Position numbers and translations under genes: made by a program
Shown here: positions 35,403-44,081 of the stretch, piece after piece
How positions within the stretch are numbered: the stretch's first letter is position 1
How the letters are laid out: every line of letters starts with the position of its first letter
The notes under the pieces: model-generated
The model's input: only the letters and a program-made list of their open reading frames with translations
What the model was told of the DNA's origin: nothing
Databases searched by the model: none
Origin: Meiothermus sp. QL-1
Lineage (GTDB): Bacteria > Deinococcota > Deinococci > Deinococcales > Thermaceae
Reading direction: 5' to 3'
DNA: 64,000 nucleotides
NCBI RefSeq assembly: GCF_003351145.1
Contig: NZ_QQSV01000001.1
Span: forward strand, 62,001-126,000

Positions 35403-36036
35403 CCGCCTGGTACAGCGCCAGCCGCTCGAGGCGCACCAGGGGGACTTCCCCGGGGGCAAACCCGAAAAGGGTAGGGTCGGCCTGTCCGGCTCCCCGGCGC
35501 CGAAGGGCCTCGAGCCGTCCATCCCGCGCTGCCTGGCGCAGCATGGTGCGGTAGGCCTCCAGGGTCTCGACCGGGAGGTGAGGGCGGGAGCGGGCCTCCC
35601 CTGGCAGGAAGCCAAAGAGGAGCTCCAGGTCGTTGTCGTAGCCGTCGCCGTCCGAGTCCAGCCCATCCTGGGTGGCCTCGGCCAGGGCCTGGCGGATCTG
35701 GGCCGGGCTGAGCTGGAAGATGCTCTGCTCCTCCAGCCCTGCCAGCATCCGCCGCACCACCGCCCGGTAGTCCTCTCCGAAGGGGTTGAACCGGCCGCTT
35801 TCCACCCGGCCTAGGTGGCAGAGGGCGCAGGTGGCCTGGCGGGGCTCGAGGTGGTAGCGCACCGCCAGCTCCTGGAGCGAGGGCACGCCGAAGCGCAGCG
35901 GCGGGGTGGCAGCGGGGATTAGACCCAGGGCATCGGTGTAGCGGCCCCGCTCGCGGAAAACCTCGCCCAAGCCGCGCCAGCTATAGAAGAAGAAGCCCGC
36001 CAGTAAAACCGCAGCCAGAAGAAGCCTGAGCCGCAT
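35353..36036 (-). CDS. Membrane-anchored or secreted protein with CxxCH and EF-hand-like motif
   Basis: I do not recognise this 227-residue protein. An N-terminal hydrophobic segment (about 4-19) is a signal peptide or anchor. C70-A-L-C-H74 is a c-type heme attachment motif. [12 protein letters not shown] (127-138) is a calcium-binding EF-hand or thrombospondin-type loop. The heme motif and loop suggest an extracytoplasmic, metal-stabilised electron-transfer or scaffold protein. No second heme motif or clear axial Met region is seen. ATG at 36036 has AAGGAG 5 bp upstream. The 3' end overlaps carA by 50 bp on the other strand. Confidence 0.72.
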   Translation of the reverse strand: MRLRLLLAAVLLAGFFFYSWRGLGEVFRERGRYTDALGLIPAATPPLRFGVPSLQELAVRYHLEPRQATCALCHLGRVESGRFNPFGEDYRAVVRRMLAGLEEQSIFQLSPAQIRQALAEATQDGLDSDGDGYDNDLELLFGFLPGEARSRPHLPVETLEAYRTMLRQAARDGRLEALRRRGAGQADPTLFGFAPGEVPLVRLERLALYQAVILPASPPAAFPPEGR

Positions 36037-36062
36037 CCCCACTCCTTCACTTTAATTGGGGA

Positions 36063-36068
36063 TAAACT
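36063..36068 (+). promoter_or_regulatory. -10 box of the DUF4160 gene (leaderless)
   Basis: TAAACT, 7 bp, GTG at 36076. Confidence 0.55.
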
Positions 36069-36075
36069 GAAGTTT

Positions 36076-36408
36076 GTGCTGACCCTTTTGCGCCGCGCGG
36101 GTTTCCGTTTTTACGTCAAGTCGGGCAGCGCCCAGGAAAGGCCCCACGTCTACGTGGGCCGCGACCATGAGGCCTGGGCCAAGTTCACCCTGAGCCCCGT
36201 CGGTCTGGTGGTGAACAACGGTCTGCCGCGCAACGAGCTCAACCGGGTGCAGGGGATGGTGATGGAGCTCGAGCCCCAGCTCCTCCAGCTTTGGTGGGAC
36301 TACGCCAAAACCCAGGGGGTGAAGCCGCCCGAGGAGGAGCGCAGAGCTCCCAAGGCGGCCGAAACTCCGGCGGAGCCCGAGGATGATCCAGGTCTTCACC
36401 GGGGATAG
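36076..36408 (+). CDS. DUF4160 domain protein
   Basis: The protein has 110 residues. The N-terminal 80 match the DUF4160 pattern (LRRAGFRFYVKSG, then RPHVYVGRDHEAWAKFTL and LPRNELNRVQGMVMELEPQLLQLW). DUF4160 genes often sit beside DUF2442 genes in toxin-antitoxin-like pairs, but no DUF2442 gene is present here. The last 30 residues are Pro/Glu/Ala-rich and extend the gene 26 bp into holA. GTG at 36076 is set by TAAACT-N7-GTG. The function is unknown. Confidence 0.72.
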   Translation: MLTLLRRAGFRFYVKSGSAQERPHVYVGRDHEAWAKFTLSPVGLVVNNGLPRNELNRVQGMVMELEPQLLQLWWDYAKTQGVKPPEEERRAPKAAETPAEPEDDPGLHRG

Positions 36409-37315
36409 CCTTCTGGCCCGCGAGGCCCTGCTGCAGGAGGCCCGCCTGCAGGGCCTGACCCCTCAGCTCATCCCCCCCGACCCGGAGCAGGTGGCCCAGG
36501 CGGCCAGCGGGGGGCTTTTTGGTCCCGGGGGGGCCCTGGTGGATTTGCGCGAGGCCACCGAGGCTGAGTGGAGGTCCCTGAGGGAGGTGCTGGAAGGCCT
36601 TCCCCCCGGGGCCCTGGTGCTTTTGCTCGACCCCCAGCCCAGCGCGGCCCGCAACCGGTGGTACGCCGAGCATGCCCAGCGCCGCGACCACCCTGCCCCA
36701 GCCCCCAAGGAGCTGGCGCAGTGGGTGGTGAACCGGGCCCGCTACCATGGGCTGAAGCTTAGCGCTGCGGTGGCAGGCTACCTGGCCGGCCTCCTCTCCA
36801 AGGACGACCCGCTGGGCCTGGAGGCCCTGGACCAGGAGCTGAAAAAACTCGCGCTGCTGCCCTCGCCCCCCAGCCTGGAGAAGGTGCAGGCCCTGGTGGC
36901 CCTGGAGGCCCCGCTTTCGGGCTTCGATCTGGTGCGGGCGGCCACGGAAGGCCGCCTTTCGCAGGCCCTGCGCACCGCCAAGCAACTGCTGGAGCGGGGC
37001 GAGGACCCCCTGCGCATCCTGGGGGCACTCTCCTGGCAGTATGTGCGGGTGGCTCGAGCCTGGGCCCTTCTGCAGGAGGACCCTCTGCTCGGGGAAAGCG
37101 CTGCGGCCCAGCGGCTGGGGCTGCGCCCCTACGCTGCCAGGCAGGTCCTTCTCTTGGCCAGGAGGATGTCCGAGGAGGCCGTGTTAGGGGCTCTGGAGAC
37201 CCTTTTGCAGGCCGAGGAGGCCGCCAAGAGCGGGCGGGACCCCCGGCTCGCCCTCGAGCGGGCGGTGGTGCGGCTTGCGGCTCAGGCGGGGGCGCTCACC
37301 AGCAGCCCCACGTAA
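36383..37315 (+). CDS. holA: DNA polymerase III delta subunit (clamp loader)
   Basis: HolA is the wrench subunit that opens the beta clamp in the clamp-loader complex. The protein has 310 residues with the pattern MIQVFTGDSLLAREALLQEA at the N-terminus, an AAA+-like domain without a working P-loop, and a helical C-terminal domain with GEDPLRILGALSWQYVRVARAW near 210-231. It overlaps the DUF4160 gene by 26 bp and the antiporter gene by 34 bp. Confidence 0.88.
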   Translation: MIQVFTGDSLLAREALLQEARLQGLTPQLIPPDPEQVAQAASGGLFGPGGALVDLREATEAEWRSLREVLEGLPPGALVLLLDPQPSAARNRWYAEHAQRRDHPAPAPKELAQWVVNRARYHGLKLSAAVAGYLAGLLSKDDPLGLEALDQELKKLALLPSPPSLEKVQALVALEAPLSGFDLVRAATEGRLSQALRTAKQLLERGEDPLRILGALSWQYVRVARAWALLQEDPLLGESAAAQRLGLRPYAARQVLLLARRMSEEAVLGALETLLQAEEAAKSGRDPRLALERAVVRLAAQAGALTSSPT

Positions 37316-38244
37316 AGCCCATATAGCCCGAGGAAGACCCCACCCTCCCGTCGCCCAAGCCGCAGCCCGGTGGCCAAAAAGGGCCACAGCAGCAGGCTGG
37401 CCCCCAGCATGACCCACATGTCGCGGGCGACGCTCGCCCAGGGCTGGCCGACCGGCGTGACCAAAGCAGTGAGGCCCAGGATGCCCAGGATGTTGAAGAT
37501 GTTGGAGCCCACGATGTTGCCCAGGGCAATATCTGGCTCGCGCCGTAGGGCTGCGGTGATGGAGGCGGCTACTTCGGGGAGGCTGGTCCCCAGGGCCACG
37601 ATGGTGAGCCCGATGACCAGCTCGCCTACCCCCAGGGCCTGGGCCAGCGCCACGGCCCCCATGGTCAGCACCCGGGCCCCCGCCCCCAGCAGGGCCAGGC
37701 CCAGCAGCACCCCGGCGTAGGTCTTCCAGTTTGCTTTGGGGCGCTGGCCGTACTCCTGGTCAAACTCCCCTTGCACCTCGGGGCTCTCTTTGCTGCCGCT
37801 TTGGTACAGGAACCAGATGTAAAGCCCAAGCAGAGAGGCCATCAGAAGCCCCTCCCAGCGGCTTATCTGCTGGTCGAAGTAGAGCAGGGGGAAGAGCAGG
37901 AGGGTGGCCCCAATCATGATGGGCACCTCGCGTTTGATGAAGAGGGCCTGGGCGCGGATGGGCTGGATAAGGGCAGCAAGCCCCAGAATGAACAGGATGT
38001 TGAGGATGTTGGAGCCCACCACGTTGCCGATGGCGATGGCCGGGCTGCCGGAGAGGGCCGCGGCCAGGCTGGCGGCCAGTTCCGGGCTGCTGGTGCCAAA
38101 AGCCACCACGGTGAGGCCCACCACCATGGTGCTGACCCCCCAGCTGCGGGCCAGCACCACCGCGTTGTTGACCAAGGCCTCGCCGCCAAAGTAGAGGAGC
38201 ACGATGCCAAACCCAATCAGAAGGAGATTCAGGGCCCACTCCAT
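37282..38244 (-). CDS. Calcium/sodium (cation) antiporter, YrbG/CaCA family
   Basis: The protein has 320 residues and ten or so membrane segments in two inverted repeats. Each repeat holds the alpha motif: VVAFGTSSPELAAS with GNVVGSNILNILFILG in the first, and IVALGTSLPEVAAS with GNIVGSNIFNILGILG in the second. A charged loop (about 150-170) separates them. The acidic residues in both motifs that bind cations are present. The start is set by TACCCT-N7-ATG. The gene overlaps the holA end by 34 bp. Confidence 0.93.
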   Translation of the reverse strand: MEWALNLLLIGFGIVLLYFGGEALVNNAVVLARSWGVSTMVVGLTVVAFGTSSPELAASLAAALSGSPAIAIGNVVGSNILNILFILGLAALIQPIRAQALFIKREVPIMIGATLLLFPLLYFDQQISRWEGLLMASLLGLYIWFLYQSGSKESPEVQGEFDQEYGQRPKANWKTYAGVLLGLALLGAGARVLTMGAVALAQALGVGELVIGLTIVALGTSLPEVAASITAALRREPDIALGNIVGSNIFNILGILGLTALVTPVGQPWASVARDMWVMLGASLLLWPFLATGLRLGRREGGVFLGLYGLYVGLLVSAPA

Positions 38245-38251
38245 GGCGAGT

Positions 38252-38257
38252 AGGGTA
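38252..38257 (-). promoter_or_regulatory. Extended -10 of the cation antiporter gene (leaderless)
   Basis: TG-C-TACCCT on the minus strand, 7 bp, ATG at 38244. Confidence 0.5.
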
Positions 38258-38269
38258 GCAGATTCCGGG

Positions 38270-39451
38270 CTACTCCAGGGGATGGTCGTTCTCCAGGTAC
38301 TCCAGCACCCCCCGCGCGATTCCGTAAGCCAGCCGGTCTAGGTAGTTGGGATCGAGCAGGTTCATCCCTTCCAGGGGGTGGGTGAGGTAGCCCACCTCCA
38401 CCAGGATGGCCGGAACGGTGGTGTAGCGAATCACGTAAAACTCGGCGCTGCGCACCCCCCGGTTGAGGGCTGCGGTGCTGCCCAGCATGTGCGAAAGCAC
38501 CCGGCTGGCCAGCAGGCGCGAAAGCTCCTGGCGGCGCGGGGCATCCATGGCGGGGGTAGGGGCAGGGAGGTGGGGGGGCGGAGGGATGTCCTCGGCACTG
38601 GGCTGGGCCGGCTCCTCTCTGCCCTGCCCGAAGAGCTCCAGGGGGCCAACGGCCAGCGTCGGGGGAGAAGGGGGTAGAGGGGCAGGTGGGGGGAAGAAGG
38701 GGCGCGCCTCAGGGGGGCCGTAGTAGTAGACCTCCAGGCCGCACCAGCCGTCGGCCCTGGCGGGGGGGGCTGCGTTGGCGTGGATGGAGACGAAGAGATG
38801 CCTGCCCTCGGCCAGGGCCACCCGCCGGGCCAGGTCGGTGCGCTTGTCGGGCCCCAAAGCGGTGTCGCCTTCACGGCTCAGGACCACCTCTACCCCGGCC
38901 TCCTCCAGGAAGCGGCGCACCCTTAGGGCCAGCTCGAGGGTGACCCACTTCTCTGCCACCGGCCCCACCGCGCCCGGGTCAAAGCCGCCGTGCCCTGGGT
39001 CTACCACCACCGAGAAGCGCCGCCCGCTGGCCTTCACAAAGCGGAAGCTGGGCAGGGGGGGTAGGGGGCTTTTGTCCACAAAGGCCCCCGATAGGTCTAT
39101 TACCAGCCGTTCGCCCTCCCCTTCCAGGGCCGGCAGAACCAAGGTGCGGTAGCCCGAGCGGGGGGTGACCCCTTGGGGGGTGAGGAGGAGAAGCACCGCT
39201 TTGTCCTCGTGCTGTTCCAGCACGTACCCGCTCAGCTCGGGCTGGTTCACGAACTGGAGGCCCGGGCTTACCCGAAGCCCCGGCAGGTTTACCCGCAGAA
39301 CGGCTCCCAGAGGCTCGAGGCTGTAGCTTGCCCCCTTGGGCAGGTCGAGCACCACCCGGGCAAAGCCGGGGTGGTCGCCGATGCGCAGCGGGGGTAGGCT
39401 CTGGCCCTGGGCCGCGGCAAGCAGCAGGAGCGAGATGAGCAACCTTCTCAA
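38270..39451 (-). CDS. N-acetylmuramoyl-L-alanine amidase with AMIN domain
   Basis: This secreted amidase cuts the bond between MurNAc and L-Ala in peptidoglycan, probably at division. It has 393 residues: a signal peptide (about 1-16), an AMIN-like beta domain (about 20-125), then the Amidase_3 domain. Zinc motifs are VVDPGHGGFDPG near 149-160, SIHANA near 224-229 and ILVEVGYLTHP near 350-360. A Pro-rich loop of about 60 residues (250-305) interrupts the catalytic domain. A TTG start at 39451 is assumed; TAGACT (39461-39466) lies 9 bp before it. Confidence 0.9.
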   Translation of the reverse strand: MRRLLISLLLLAAAQGQSLPPLRIGDHPGFARVVLDLPKGASYSLEPLGAVLRVNLPGLRVSPGLQFVNQPELSGYVLEQHEDKAVLLLLTPQGVTPRSGYRTLVLPALEGEGERLVIDLSGAFVDKSPLPPLPSFRFVKASGRRFSVVVDPGHGGFDPGAVGPVAEKWVTLELALRVRRFLEEAGVEVVLSREGDTALGPDKRTDLARRVALAEGRHLFVSIHANAAPPARADGWCGLEVYYYGPPEARPFFPPPAPLPPSPPTLAVGPLELFGQGREEPAQPSAEDIPPPPHLPAPTPAMDAPRRQELSRLLASRVLSHMLGSTAALNRGVRSAEFYVIRYTTVPAILVEVGYLTHPLEGMNLLDPNYLDRLAYGIARGVLEYLENDHPLE

Positions 39452-39460
39452 GGCAGCTTC

Positions 39461-39466
39461 AGTCTA
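39461..39466 (-). promoter_or_regulatory. Candidate -10 of the amidase gene
   Basis: TAGACT on the minus strand, 9 bp, TTG at 39451. Confidence 0.4.
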
Positions 39467-39555
39467 AGCCCCCGGGGTGGGGAGGGGCCAAACGAAAGCT
39501 AGGGGTCCTTTTCGTCGGTCAATCCCTGGTAAGCTCCTCTTTCGAAAGGAGGGCT

Positions 39556-40950
39556 ATGCTGGACGAGGCATTGGTGAGCGAGGTGCTGCAGAAAGCCCGC
39601 GCGGGCGGGGCCGACTTCGCCGAGCTCTACGTAGAGCGCTGGCAGCGGCGGGCTTTGCGCATGCTTTCGGGCGAGGTGAAGGAGGCCACGAGCGGGATTG
39701 ACTACGGGGGTGGGCTGCGGCTTTTCTACGGCCTCGAGGTGGTCTACGCCTACACCAACGACCTGAGTCCCGAGGGCCTGCTGGAGCTGGTCGAAACCCT
39801 GGTCAGGCTCAGGGGCAGCGCGGGCCGGGTGGATGAGCAGGGTCGGGGCGGGCTCGACTTTCGCAAGGCAGCGGCCCAGGGCCTGCACGCCCCCAGGGTG
39901 CCCTTCAGCGCCAAGGATAAGCGCTACCGCCTGGAGCGTCTTCGGGAGGCGGAAGCGGGGGCATGGTTGGCCCCGGAAATAAAACAGGTGCAGACCCAGC
40001 TTCTGGAGTGGGAGCAGGAGGTCCTGGTGGCCAACAGCGAGGGGGTATGGGCCGAGGACCGCCGGGTGCGCACCCGGCTGGTTGTAACGGCCATCGCCCA
40101 GGGCGAAGGCGGAATGCAAACCGGGACAGCAGGGCCGGGGCTCTCGGTGGGCCTCGAGCTCTTCGACCGCTATCCGCCGGCCGAGGTGGGCCGCCGGGCG
40201 GCCCAGCAGGCCCTGGTCAACCTGCGGGCCAGGCCGGCTCCGGCAGGGAGCATGCCGGTGGTGATCGGGAACGGCTTTGGCGGGGTTCTCTTCCACGAGG
40301 CTCTGGGCCACCTGCTGGAGACCACCTCGGTGGCCCGCAAGACCAGCGTGCTGGCCGACCGGTTGGGGGAGGAGGTGGCCTCGCCGGTGGTAACCTACAT
40401 CGACGATGGCACCACCCCCCACGGCTTTGGTTCCTCCGAGTTCGACGACGAGGGGCGCCCCACCGAGCGCACCGTTTTGATCGAGAAAGGGGTGCTCAAA
40501 AGCTACATGGTGGACCGCTGGGGCAGCCTGCTCACCGGCTACCGCCCCACCGGCTCGGGCCGCCGCCAGGACTACACCTTCGCCCCCACCAGCCGGATGC
40601 GCAACACCTTCATCGCCCCCAGCACCACCCCCAAGGAGAAGCTCTTTGAGGGGGTTGAGTTCGGCCTGTATGCCGCCGACATGGGCGGGGGGCAGGTGCG
40701 GCCCGGTTCGGGTGAGTACAACTTTGCCGTCAAGGAGGGCTACATCATCCGCCATGGCCGCATCGAGGAGCCGGTGCGGGGGGCCATCCTGGTGGGCAAG
40801 GGGCCTGAGAGCATCCGGCGCATCGTGGCGGTCTCGGACGACCTGGAGACCGGTCCCGGGATGTGCGGCTCCCTTTCGGGCAGCCTGCCGGTGGAGGTGG
40901 GCCAGCCCCATCTGCTCATCTCGGAGATCGTGGTGGGGGGACAGGCTTGA
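39556..40950 (+). CDS. tldD: Metalloprotease TldD
   Basis: TldD is the catalytic half of the TldD/TldE zinc protease, which degrades unfolded peptides and in some bacteria matures small peptides. It has 464 residues. The HExxxH motif lies in FHEALGHLLE near 246-255. GTTPHGFGSSEFDDEG near 287-302 and the C-terminal TGPGMCGSLSGS are family features. AAAGGAGG precedes the ATG. tldE follows after 15 bp. Confidence 0.93.
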   Translation: MLDEALVSEVLQKARAGGADFAELYVERWQRRALRMLSGEVKEATSGIDYGGGLRLFYGLEVVYAYTNDLSPEGLLELVETLVRLRGSAGRVDEQGRGGLDFRKAAAQGLHAPRVPFSAKDKRYRLERLREAEAGAWLAPEIKQVQTQLLEWEQEVLVANSEGVWAEDRRVRTRLVVTAIAQGEGGMQTGTAGPGLSVGLELFDRYPPAEVGRRAAQQALVNLRARPAPAGSMPVVIGNGFGGVLFHEALGHLLETTSVARKTSVLADRLGEEVASPVVTYIDDGTTPHGFGSSEFDDEGRPTERTVLIEKGVLKSYMVDRWGSLLTGYRPTGSGRRQDYTFAPTSRMRNTFIAPSTTPKEKLFEGVEFGLYAADMGGGQVRPGSGEYNFAVKEGYIIRHGRIEEPVRGAILVGKGPESIRRIVAVSDDLETGPGMCGSLSGSLPVEVGQPHLLISEIVVGGQA

Positions 40951-40965
40951 GCGAGGGGGTTCGGG

Positions 40966-42285
40966 ATGACCTTTGAAGAGGCTAGGGACTACTTGCTGCA
41001 GAAAGCCCGGGCCATGGGCCTGGAGGTCGAGGTGCTGGCTACGGAGCACCGCGAGCTCAGCGTGAGGGCGCGGGAAGGAAGGGTGGAGGAGATCACCCAG
41101 GCCCGCCAGGGAGGGATAGGGCTGCGGGTGGTGGAGGGGGGCAGAACGGGCTACGCCTACACCGAGGAGCTCAGCCCAGCGGCGCTGGACTGGGCGCTGG
41201 AGGAGGCCCGGGAAAACGCGCGCTTGCAGGCTGAAGCCGGAGGGTTTTTGCCCCAGGGTGGCCCTTTGGGGCAGCACGACCTTTTGGGGGAGGGGCTTTC
41301 GGCCCCGCTGGAGGAGAAGCGGCAGAAGGCCCTGGCCCTGGAGGCTGAGCTCCGGGCCCACCCCCAGGTGGCCCAGGTAGGGATGGGTGGGTACACCGAG
41401 CGGGAAAGCCGCACCCTGCTGGCCTCCACCCAGGGGGTGGCGGGGGCTTTCCGCACCGGCTATGCGGTCTTGGGGGTCAGCGCGGTCATGCGCCAGGGGG
41501 AGAGCCTAAAGCAGGGCTGGGAGCTCGACTTTTCCAGGGAGTTCCACGCCCTGGAGCCAGGCCGCACCGCCCAGGCCTTTCTCCAGCGCACCGGACGGCT
41601 GCTAGGGGCCCGCCCCCTCAAGACCGGGCGTTACCGGGCCTACCTCGAGCCCCGGGCCTTTGGCCCCATGCTGGTCTTCCTGGGCTGGTTCATGCTCTCG
41701 GCCAAGAACGTGCTGGAGGGCAAAAGCCCGCTGGCCGGCCGCCTGGGGCAGAAGGTGGCCTCGGACCTCTTCACCCTGGTGGACGACCCCACCCTGCCCG
41801 GCGGGCTGGCCTCGCGGCCCTTTGACGCCGAGGGGACCGAGGCCCGGCGCACGGTCTTGATCGAACAGGGGGTTCTTCGCACCTTCGCCCACAACAGCGA
41901 GACCGCTCACCGCATGCAGACCAGGAGCACCGGCCACGCCTCGCGCAGCTACAACGGGGTACTGGGGGTGGCCCCCAGCAACCTCCTGGTGGAGCCTGGT
42001 TCGGGGGTGCGGCTCGAGCAGGGGGTCATCATCGCCGAGGTTATGGGGCTTCACGCCGGGGCCAACCCCATCTCGGGCGATTTCAGCCTGCAGGCTCTGG
42101 GCCTTTGGGTGGAAGGGGGCGAGGTGGCCTATCCGGTGGAGAACTTCGCCGTGTCAGGGAATTTCCTGGAGCTTTTGGCCCAGATTAGCGCGCTGGGGTC
42201 GGAGCTCGAGTGGCAACCCACCATGGCGGGCGCGGTGGGAACCCCTTTGGTGGAGGTGGCCGAGCTTTCCTTCGCTGGGGCCTAG
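40966..42285 (+). CDS. tldE: Metalloprotease subunit TldE (PmbA)
   Basis: TldE is the non-catalytic partner of TldD. It has 439 residues, the same fold and no HExxxH motif. Typical blocks are VREGRVEEITQARQGGIGLRV-like residues (24-45 region), TGHASRSYNGVLGVAPSNL near 322-340, and SGDFSLQALGLWVEGGEVAYPVENFAVSGN in the C-terminal part (region only). It is adjacent to tldD, as expected for a heterodimer. Confidence 0.92.
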   Translation: MTFEEARDYLLQKARAMGLEVEVLATEHRELSVRAREGRVEEITQARQGGIGLRVVEGGRTGYAYTEELSPAALDWALEEARENARLQAEAGGFLPQGGPLGQHDLLGEGLSAPLEEKRQKALALEAELRAHPQVAQVGMGGYTERESRTLLASTQGVAGAFRTGYAVLGVSAVMRQGESLKQGWELDFSREFHALEPGRTAQAFLQRTGRLLGARPLKTGRYRAYLEPRAFGPMLVFLGWFMLSAKNVLEGKSPLAGRLGQKVASDLFTLVDDPTLPGGLASRPFDAEGTEARRTVLIEQGVLRTFAHNSETAHRMQTRSTGHASRSYNGVLGVAPSNLLVEPGSGVRLEQGVIIAEVMGLHAGANPISGDFSLQALGLWVEGGEVAYPVENFAVSGNFLELLAQISALGSELEWQPTMAGAVGTPLVEVAELSFAGA

Positions 42286-42286
42286 G

Positions 42287-42805
42287 ATGTACTCGCTGGG
42301 CGAGACCCTGCGCGTTGAGTTCTGGAAATACCCCTCCCTCACCCTCCACTACTGGTGGGAGGCCCGGGTGGTGGAGCAGCGCGAGGAGGGGTTGCTGGTC
42401 CATATGCCCTTGGGCTTTACCTTCCATCACGAGAGCAAGAAGCGGACGCTGCGGGTGCCCCACCAGGCCTACGTGGCCTTCTTCGTAGGCCGCTGGTACT
42501 CGGGGGGGCCGGACCTGGACGCCGAGGGGCGGGTGCTGGAGTACTACTGGAATATCCAGACCCCCCCGCGCTTCGAGCCGAAGCGCATCTGGCAGTACGA
42601 CCTGGAGATTGACGTGAAGTGCAGGGCCGACCACACCTGCCAGGTCTTCGACCTGGAGGAGTTCGCCGCCAAGGCTTCCCTTTACCCCCCGGGCTGGGTG
42701 GAGGAGGCCCTGCGGGCGGTGGGCCAGGTGGAGCGGCACATGCGGCGGCAGGAATGGCCGGTGCGGCCCCCGGGGGCGGCGCGGGACTGGCTGGAGCGGC
42801 TCTAG
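42287..42805 (+). CDS. DUF402 domain protein
   Basis: The protein has 172 residues and fits the DUF402 family, whose studied members hydrolyse phosphate esters (FomD) or nucleoside di/triphosphates. The conserved charged residues are seen in YYWNIQTPPRFEPKRIWQYDLEIDV (83-107 region) and VFDLEEFAAKASLYPPGWVEEAL. The aspartates in LEIDVK and FDLEE are the likely metal ligands. It starts two bases after the tldE stop and is probably cotranscribed. Confidence 0.8.
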   Translation: MYSLGETLRVEFWKYPSLTLHYWWEARVVEQREEGLLVHMPLGFTFHHESKKRTLRVPHQAYVAFFVGRWYSGGPDLDAEGRVLEYYWNIQTPPRFEPKRIWQYDLEIDVKCRADHTCQVFDLEEFAAKASLYPPGWVEEALRAVGQVERHMRRQEWPVRPPGAARDWLERL

Positions 42806-42847
42806 GGCCTTGACCCTGGGCTTGGGGCAGGGGAGAATCGTACGGGT

Positions 42848-43999
42848 ATGCGAGGCCTCTCTGACCGCGTCCGAGCCCTGAAGCCCTCCGCCACGGTGGC
42901 GGTCAACGCCAAGGCCATGGCGCTTCGCCGCCAGGGGGTAGACCTAATCGCCATGACCGCCGGGGAACCCGACTTCGACACCCCGGCCTTCGTCAAGGAG
43001 GCCGCCATCCGGGCCCTGGCTGCGGGCAAGACCAAGTACGCCCCCCCAGCCGGCATCCCCGAGCTGCGCGAGGCCATCAGCGCCAAGTTCAAGCGGGAGA
43101 ACGGCCTCGATATCCCCCCCGAGGCCACCGTGGTCACGGTGGGGGGTAAGCAGGCCCTTTTCAACCTTTTCCAGGCCATCCTCAACCCGGGCGACGAGGT
43201 GATCGTGATCGGCCCTTACTGGGTGAGCTACCCGGAGATGGTCCGCTTTGCCGAAGGGGTGCCGGTGGAGGTGCGCACAGGGCCGGAGTCGGGCTTCATC
43301 CCCGACCCAGCCGAAATCGAGCACCGCATCACGGCCCGCACCAAGGCCATCGTGGTCAACTCGCCGGGCAACCCCACGGGCGCGGTCTACCCCAAGGAGG
43401 TGCTCGTGGCCATCGCTGAGCTGGCCAACAAATACGACCTCTATATCGTTTCCGACGAGATTTACGAACACCTCATCTACGAGGGGGAGCACTTCTCGCC
43501 CGGCCTGGTGGCCCCTGAGCGCACCATTACCGTGAACGGTGCGGCCAAGGCCTTCGCCATGACCGGCTGGCGCATCGGTTACGCCGGCGGCCCCAGGGAG
43601 GTCATCCAGGGCATCATCGACGTCTCCAGCCAGTCCACCACCAGCCCCGACACCATCGCCCAGTGGGCCATGGTGGAGGCTTTGAACAATGTAGAGGAGG
43701 CGCAGAAGTTCATCCAGATGGCCCGCGAGGCCTACCGGGCCCGGCGGGAAATCATCGTGGAGGGCCTAAACGCCCTGGGCCTGCCCACCCCCCGGGTGAG
43801 CGGGGCCTTCTATGTGCTCTCCGACGTCTCGCGCATCCACCCCGACGAGGGCCAGGCGGCTTTGCGCCTTCTGGAAGAGGCCCGGGTGGCGGTGGTGCCC
43901 GGCACCGATTTCGCTGCTCCCCGCCACGTGCGCTTTAGCTACGCTACCGGCGAGGCCCAGATTCAAGAGGCCCTGCGGCGTATCGCGGCCATCCTATAG
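42848..43999 (+). CDS. aspC: Aspartate aminotransferase, class I (Thermus-type)
   Basis: This PLP enzyme interconverts aspartate/2-oxoglutarate and oxaloacetate/glutamate, and may also accept prephenate. It has 383 residues. The catalytic lysine lies in GAAKAFAMTGWRIGY near residue 233. NSPGNPTGAVY near 174-184 and SDEIYEHLIYEG near 202-213 are subgroup-1gamma features as in Thermus thermophilus AspAT, and the C-terminal RFSYAT holds the carboxylate-binding Arg. TTGACC (42810-42815), 17 bp and GAGAAT (42833-42838) form a possible promoter 9 bp before the ATG. Confidence 0.93.
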   Translation: MRGLSDRVRALKPSATVAVNAKAMALRRQGVDLIAMTAGEPDFDTPAFVKEAAIRALAAGKTKYAPPAGIPELREAISAKFKRENGLDIPPEATVVTVGGKQALFNLFQAILNPGDEVIVIGPYWVSYPEMVRFAEGVPVEVRTGPESGFIPDPAEIEHRITARTKAIVVNSPGNPTGAVYPKEVLVAIAELANKYDLYIVSDEIYEHLIYEGEHFSPGLVAPERTITVNGAAKAFAMTGWRIGYAGGPREVIQGIIDVSSQSTTSPDTIAQWAMVEALNNVEEAQKFIQMAREAYRARREIIVEGLNALGLPTPRVSGAFYVLSDVSRIHPDEGQAALRLLEEARVAVVPGTDFAAPRHVRFSYATGEAQIQEALRRIAAIL

Positions 44000-44013
44000 G
44001 CCAGGGGGTGGGC

Positions 44014-44043
44014 TTGATTCGGGACTCCTGGGCCGGCTAAACT
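44014..44043 (+). promoter_or_regulatory. Promoter of the CCG Fe-S oxidoreductase gene
   Basis: TTGATT (44014-44019), 18 bp, TAAACT (44038-44043). The leader is about 30 bases and contains AAAGGGA near the ATG. TACAAT (44053-44058) is an alternative -10. Confidence 0.6.
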
Positions 44044-44081
44044 TATACCAAGTACAATTTTGGCTCCGCAAAGGGAATCCC

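Noticed and set aside
39499-41361. 620-codon open frame on the minus strand
   Set aside because: It lies antisense to tldD-tldE, has no family similarity, and its His/Gly/Leu-rich composition is what reverse-reading of GC-rich codons gives. The same applies to the long antisense frames at 4590-5900, 6030-6923, 16742-18007, 22549-23934 and 34179-35666.
40966-42285. Peptide-modification (RiPP) cluster around TldD/TldE
   Set aside because: Tld proteases can mature peptide antibiotics, but no precursor, modifying enzyme or exporter is adjacent; the pair lies among housekeeping genes.
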